A stretch of DNA of 64,000 nt from Bacillus glycinifermentans (GTDB taxonomy: Bacteria; Bacillota; Bacilli; Bacillales; Bacillaceae), in contig NZ_LECW02000001.1 in NCBI RefSeq assembly GCF_001042475.2, positions 1 to 64,000 on the forward strand, given 5' to 3'. Shown here piece by piece: positions 61,401 through 64,000 of this stretch. Numbering within the stretch: position 1 is the stretch's first letter; every line of letters starts with the position of its first letter. The translations under genes and the position numbers were made by a program. Below the pieces are notes generated by a model. It searched no databases, was not told the origin of the DNA, and saw only the letters and a list, made by a program, of their open reading frames with translations.

Positions 61401-62706
61401 AGTAGAGAATCTTGTCATTTCAGACGAGCTTCCAGCCGGCCTGACATATATCGAAGGCAGCTTAAAAGCGAGCAACGGCGGGGAAGCTACTATCAAAGAC
61501 GGCAAGATCACGGCAAACTTCGGTGATGTCACCGATACCGAATGGCATACTGTGACATTCCAAGCAAAAGTCGAGTCCGGCTATGCGGGCAAAACGATTA
61601 AAAACGTGGCAACAGTCGACGGCGGAAATATCGATGAGCCTGACAAACCGGGAACCGACATCAAAGTGGATCCGAAAGAGCCTAAGCTAGAATCAAAGAA
61701 AACCGCAAGCCTGCAAGAAAAAGCTGACGGCAACAAGGATTCAAAACATCCTGAATCAGGCGACACGCTTCTGTACACGATCCAGACTCGAAACACGGTG
61801 GAAGACAGCCTTGTCAAAAATCTCGTCATTTCAGACGCGCTTCCTGAAGGCCTGGAATATGTTTCGGGTACTTTAAAGGTGGACGGTACAGCTGCGACTG
61901 ACGCCCAAGACGATGATCATGGTCAATATGAAGACGGCAAAGTAGCAGGCCAGTTCGGCGATGTCACCGACACGAAGTGGCATACCGTGACATTTGAAGT
62001 GAAAGTCAAAGCCGGCCAAGCAGGCAAAGATATTGTCAATACGGCAAACGTGGGCGGCGATAATGTTGATACTCCCGACAAGCCGAGTCATGAAGTCAAA
62101 GTATATCCGCGATATCCTGTATTAGAATCTGAAAAAACGGCGAAGAAACTGGATTCAGATAAGGACAAGTATGAAGCGGGCGACACGGTTGTCTATACCA
62201 TTAAGACCCGCAACACGGTAACAGACAGCAAAGTAGAAAATCTCGTCATTTCAGACAAACTTCCAGCCGGCCTGACGTATGTAGAAGGCAGCTTAAAAGC
62301 GAGCAACGGCGGCGAAGCGAAATTTGAAAGCGGCAAGGTTACCGCCAACTTTGGCGATGTAAGCGACACCGAATGGCGGACTGTGACATTCCAAGCGAAA
62401 ATCGAGCCCGGCTATGCGGGTAAAACGATTAAAAACGTCGCAGAGGTTGACGGCGGAAATATCGACACACCGGATAAGCCGGGAGTAGACATCACCGTCG
62501 AACCGAAAGATCCTGAGCCGAACAAACCAAGCGAACCTAATAAACCAAACAAACCTGAAAAGCCAGACAATACAGATCAGAAAACAAATGAAGGAAATGA
62601 GCTTCCGGATACGGCAACAAATACGTTTAATCTGATTTTCGTTGGTTTAGGATTGCTTCTGGCAGGGACAGCCCTTTGGTACTTTAGAAGAAAGAGAAGT
62701 GTCTAA
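58420..62706 (+). CDS. LPDTA-anchored surface protein with DUF11-like repeats
   Basis: A 1,428-residue wall protein. A long signal peptide (about 1-42, ending VHAEE) is followed by an N-terminal lectin/adhesin-like domain (about 60-245, with GSFEQGP and FLDDIFLGTEPC), one divergent DUF11 domain (about 246-385), seven regular repeats (391-1366), a Pro/Lys/Glu-rich wall spacer (EPNKPSEPNKPNKPEKP) and the sorting signal LPDTA at L1395 with hydrophobic helix and RRKRS tail. It resembles isopeptide-containing stalk adhesins. The sortase follows nine bases later. Start ATG 58420 with GGAGTGAGG upstream. Binding partner unknown. Confidence 0.9.
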   Translation: MRKDFLSRSYKLHLRKYLMLFAIFLLVASNMSATVFPTQVHAEENTGATQAAAAENACPAPVALINGSFEQGPAKGSAGAPYFFLESEVPGWKTTDNASPSGQKVIEIWNYQQGYPAGAKNYPAPPNGNRWAELNAFENGMLYQDVKTTPGQTIYWRLSHMGRGGVDTMQLRIGAATANPYDTVVQRKMSDGKTKWGTYTGTYAVPAGQTTTRFGFEAVSSAGGSLGAGNFLDDIFLGTEPCVTANKSVSPQGEVRAGDELTYSVQVKNEGGDIAADANFTDLIPEGTKYVPGSLKLINGSTTKNLTDASDGDAGHFDGSKVNVKLGNLPNATDLPNGVTVQFKVKTLTDYAVTKVNNKAQINYDNLLTNKEEKTESNEVTTPIIFNEPKLESKKTSTIQQKGDGNTDADHPEVGDTLLYTIQTRNTSEDSIVKNLTISDAIPEGLEYVPGNLKVDGKAVSDAQDGDKGHYAGGKATGQFGNVTDTEWHTVTFEAKVKSGQSGKDIVNTANVDGDNIDDPDKPNNEVKVYPRNPELESKKTASIQEKAEGNTDADHPEVGDMLLYTIQTRNISEDSLVKNLTISDAIPEGLEYVPGTLKVDGTAVTDAKGDDQGDYTGGKVNGQFGEITDMEWHHVTFEVKVQPGQAGKDIINTATVGGDNVDNPNKPNHEVKVYPRDPVLESEKTAKNIDSDKDTFEVGDTVVYTIKTRNKITESTIENLVISDELPAGLTYVEGSLKASNGGEATIKDGKITANFGDVTDTDWRTVTFQAKIESGYIGKTIKNVANVDGGNIDDPDKPGTDIKVDPKKPKLESKKTASLQEKAKGNKDADHPEVGDTLLYTIQTRNTIEDSLVKNLVISDAIPEGLEYVPGTLKVDGTAVTDAKDDDQGHFSDGKIEGRFGDVTDTKLHNVIFEVKVKAGQAGKDIVNTASIGGDNVDDPDKPSNEVKVYPRDPVLESEKTAKNLDTDKKKYEAGDTVVYTIKTRNTVSDGKVENLVISDELPAGLTYIEGSLKASNGGEATIKDGKITANFGDVTDTEWHTVTFQAKVESGYAGKTIKNVATVDGGNIDEPDKPGTDIKVDPKEPKLESKKTASLQEKADGNKDSKHPESGDTLLYTIQTRNTVEDSLVKNLVISDALPEGLEYVSGTLKVDGTAATDAQDDDHGQYEDGKVAGQFGDVTDTKWHTVTFEVKVKAGQAGKDIVNTANVGGDNVDTPDKPSHEVKVYPRYPVLESEKTAKKLDSDKDKYEAGDTVVYTIKTRNTVTDSKVENLVISDKLPAGLTYVEGSLKASNGGEAKFESGKVTANFGDVSDTEWRTVTFQAKIEPGYAGKTIKNVAEVDGGNIDTPDKPGVDITVEPKDPEPNKPSEPNKPNKPEKPDNTDQKTNEGNELPDTATNTFNLIFVGLGLLLAGTALWYFRRKRSV
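59590..62517 (+). repeat. seven tandem DUF11-type repeat units of 435 and 396 bases
   Basis: Unit starts are at 59590, 60025, 60460, 60856, 61291, 61687 and 62122. Lengths run 435, 435 and 435, then alternate 396 and 435. Two unit kinds alternate as A-A-B-A-B-A-B: A starts LESKKTASIQEK and has ADHPEVGDTLLYTIQTRN; B starts LESEKTAKN and has GDTVVYTIKTRN and GEATIKDGKITANFGDVTD. Confidence 0.9.
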
Positions 62707-62715
62707 ATCTCTGTC

Positions 62716-63276
62716 GTGAAAAAATATATGTCTATTCTCCTCATTGCAGCAGGACTCGTTCTTATAGGCTATGGAGTATGGAAAGTGATAGATACCGGCA
62801 AAAAGACAGAACAAACATTAGAAGATGCGAAACTTGCAATTGAGCATCCCCAAAAAGTAGATCAAGACCGGTTCAAGCCCAAGTTCGGCGAAGCGGTCGG
62901 CATTCTGGAGATCCCTAAAATCAATGCAGAGCTGCCGATTGTAGAGGGCACCGACGCAGATGATTTGGAAAAAGGAGTCGGGCACTACAAAGGCAGCTAT
63001 TATCCAAATGAAAACGGACAAATCGTTTTATCAGGGCACCGGGATACCGTCTTTCGCCGAACGGAAGAACTGAAAAAGGGAGATCGATTAAAGGTTTTGC
63101 TGCCATATGGAAGTTTTTCATATGAAATCAAAAAGACGAAAATCGTAGACAAAAGCGATATGTCCATTATTACGCTGCAGCATGACAAAGAGGAGCTCAT
63201 TCTTACGACTTGCTATCCCTTTTCTTATATCGGCCATGCGCCAAAAAGATACATCATTTATGGAAAAAGAGTTTGA
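62716..63276 (+). CDS. class D sortase
   Basis: A 186-residue membrane transpeptidase dedicated to the adjacent surface protein. An N-terminal helix (MSILLIAAGLVLIGYGVWKV) is followed by a sortase barrel with H108 (VLSGHRDTVF), C166 (ILTTCYPF) and R178 (APKRYIIYG). Class D sortases such as B. subtilis YhcS recognise LPDT-type signals, matching LPDTA of the neighbour. GTG start nine bases after the surface-protein stop, so co-transcribed. Confidence 0.92.
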   Translation: MKKYMSILLIAAGLVLIGYGVWKVIDTGKKTEQTLEDAKLAIEHPQKVDQDRFKPKFGEAVGILEIPKINAELPIVEGTDADDLEKGVGHYKGSYYPNENGQIVLSGHRDTVFRRTEELKKGDRLKVLLPYGSFSYEIKKTKIVDKSDMSIITLQHDKEELILTTCYPFSYIGHAPKRYIIYGKRV

Positions 63277-63282
63277 TAATAG

Positions 63283-63310
63283 GTCGCAGGAATTCCTGCG
63301 ACTTATTTTT
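63283..63310 (+). terminator. terminator of the surface protein-sortase operon
   Basis: 20-base perfect palindrome GTCGCAGGAATTCCTGCGAC followed by TTATTTTT. The following stretch to 63519 shows no gene; TTGACT at 63434-63439 could be part of a promoter. Confidence 0.85.
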
Positions 63311-63519
63311 AATCTAACATCAGATTTTACATACTATTCTTTTAGTGATGTCCATCCTTTAGGAAACGATCATGAATAGAGCGGCTAAACGTATAATCAC
63401 AAAGGTTTCAAACCCTGGACATTAAAAGAGTACAAGCTGTTGACTGTATATTGCTTATAGAGACATATGATAGCTTTCATTATATAATAAATCAGCCTTT
63501 CAGGTTAGAGGTGGATTGT

Positions 63520-63735
63520 ATGGAATTTTCTACTGATTTAAAAAGCAGAATAAAGAAAACAATTGCTAAAAAAGGACTTCTAAAGCCATGCACAAATTGC
63601 AATCATGATGAAGCGATAATCATAGAGCCCTTTATAAGGCTGGATCTGCAAGATGATTCTTCGGTTTTGAGCTCTGGACCTGAAGCGATCCCTTCCATTG
63701 CTATCGTATGTGCCGGCTGCGGGAAAATTGATTGA
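63520..63735 (+). CDS. small protein with two Cys pairs (zinc-ribbon-like)
   Basis: A 71-residue protein (MEFSTDLKSRIKKTIAKKGL ...) with CTNC near residue 26 and CAGC near the C-terminus, a probable four-cysteine zinc site. Start 63520 with AGAGGTGG upstream rather than the longer frame from 63451. Family not recognised. Confidence 0.7.
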   Translation: MEFSTDLKSRIKKTIAKKGLLKPCTNCNHDEAIIIEPFIRLDLQDDSSVLSSGPEAIPSIAIVCAGCGKID

Positions 63736-63836
63736 TATGCAGCGAAGGTGTTAATGCCTGCGGAATTTCACTAAAAAATCATTCTGCCTGAGTTTGCAAC
63801 CGAAAAATTTCAAAAAAAGATGGGGAGGATGTTTTT

Positions 63837-64000
63837 GTGGAAAAAGCAGCTTTTATTAGGAAAATGGATGATCTGGGGAGAATTGTATTGCCGAAAAGGA
63901 TAAGAAAAGCTTTGAAAATCAATGAACAAGATTCGATTGAGATATTTGTTGAAGATGAAAAAATCATCTTGCAAAAATATTCAGAAGGCAGAGCATGCTT
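63837..64000 (+). CDS. AbrB-family transition regulator (cut by window end)
   Basis: GTG 63837 with GGGGAGG upstream encodes MEKAAFIRKMDDLGRIVLPK RIRKALKINEQDSIEIFVED and continues to the edge. This is the swapped-hairpin AbrB/Abh/SpoVT DNA-binding domain (GRIVLPKRIRKAL). Only the first 54 codons are inside, so the C-terminal domain that would separate AbrB, Abh and SpoVT is unseen. Confidence 0.85.
   Translation, partial: MEKAAFIRKMDDLGRIVLPKRIRKALKINEQDSIEIFVEDEKIILQKYSEGRAC

Overview
The window looks like a chromosome segment of a Bacillus of the licheniformis group. I infer this from protein resemblance (AadK, YfnB, YbxG, CsgA, YbxH, YyaL, BmrA-like and an ICEBs1-type conjugation module) and from strong AGGAGG-type ribosome sites with many GTG and TTG starts. 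No rRNA, tRNA or CRISPR array was seen.

Layout. (1) 0-11.4 kb is ordinary accessory chromosome: DinB-like protein, serine hydrolase and MerR regulator (minus); alpha/beta hydrolase and a two-component system (plus); a BmrA-like exporter; a MarR-ABC-permease-permease operon with a clear promoter and operator; a FrnE/DsbA-like oxidoreductase. (2) 11.4-18.5 kb is an AT-rich class II lantibiotic locus: a 55-residue double-glycine precursor, an attenuator hairpin, LanM, LanT and an overlapping erythromycin-esterase-like gene. (3) 18.6-26.2 kb holds aminoglycoside-modification genes, yfnB, the ybxG..csgA-ybxH block and three decayed genes (AHSA1, GNAT, VOC).

(4) 26.2-52.4 kb is the most interesting part. 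The thioredoxin-like gene yyaL is split at the codons for its conserved CHWCH motif. Four copies of the same core site lie in a row (CA dinucleotide at 28141, 48347, 51096 and 52251). Three are followed by a fresh copy of the first 160-190 bases of yyaL (ribosome site, start codon, about 53 codons). Between sites 1 and 2 is a complete ICEBs1-type integrative conjugative element of about 20.2 kb (immA-immR, xis, helP, conQ, oriT-nicK, conB-C-D-E-G, cwlT, yddI, yddJ, rapI-phrI). In place of ICEBs1's tyrosine integrase it has a large serine recombinase at the opposite end. Joining its two ends gives an attP with 14-base perfect inverted arms centred on the CA. Between sites 2 and 3 is a type II restriction-modification islet with no recombinase of its own. 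Between sites 3 and 4 is a small islet with a GyrI-like gene. The original yyaL head survives only as a scar fused to a fragment of another gene.

(5) 52.4-57.7 kb: NmrA-like oxidoreductase with divergent HxlR regulator, hydrolase, MFS exporter, and an amidase broken by one in-frame stop. (6) 58.3-64 kb: a 1,429-residue cell-wall-anchored protein with exact alternating 435/396-base repeats and an LPDTA signal, its adjacent class D sortase, a small zinc-ribbon-like protein, and the start of an AbrB-family regulator cut by the window end.

How the parts work together. RapI-PhrI and ImmR-ImmA would control ICE excision and transfer. NicK nicks oriT, HelP aids unwinding, ConQ couples DNA to the ConB-G channel, CwlT opens the wall and YddJ excludes redundant transfer. 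The serine recombinase would move the element in and out of yyaL, and its neighbours may be mobilised through the same sites.
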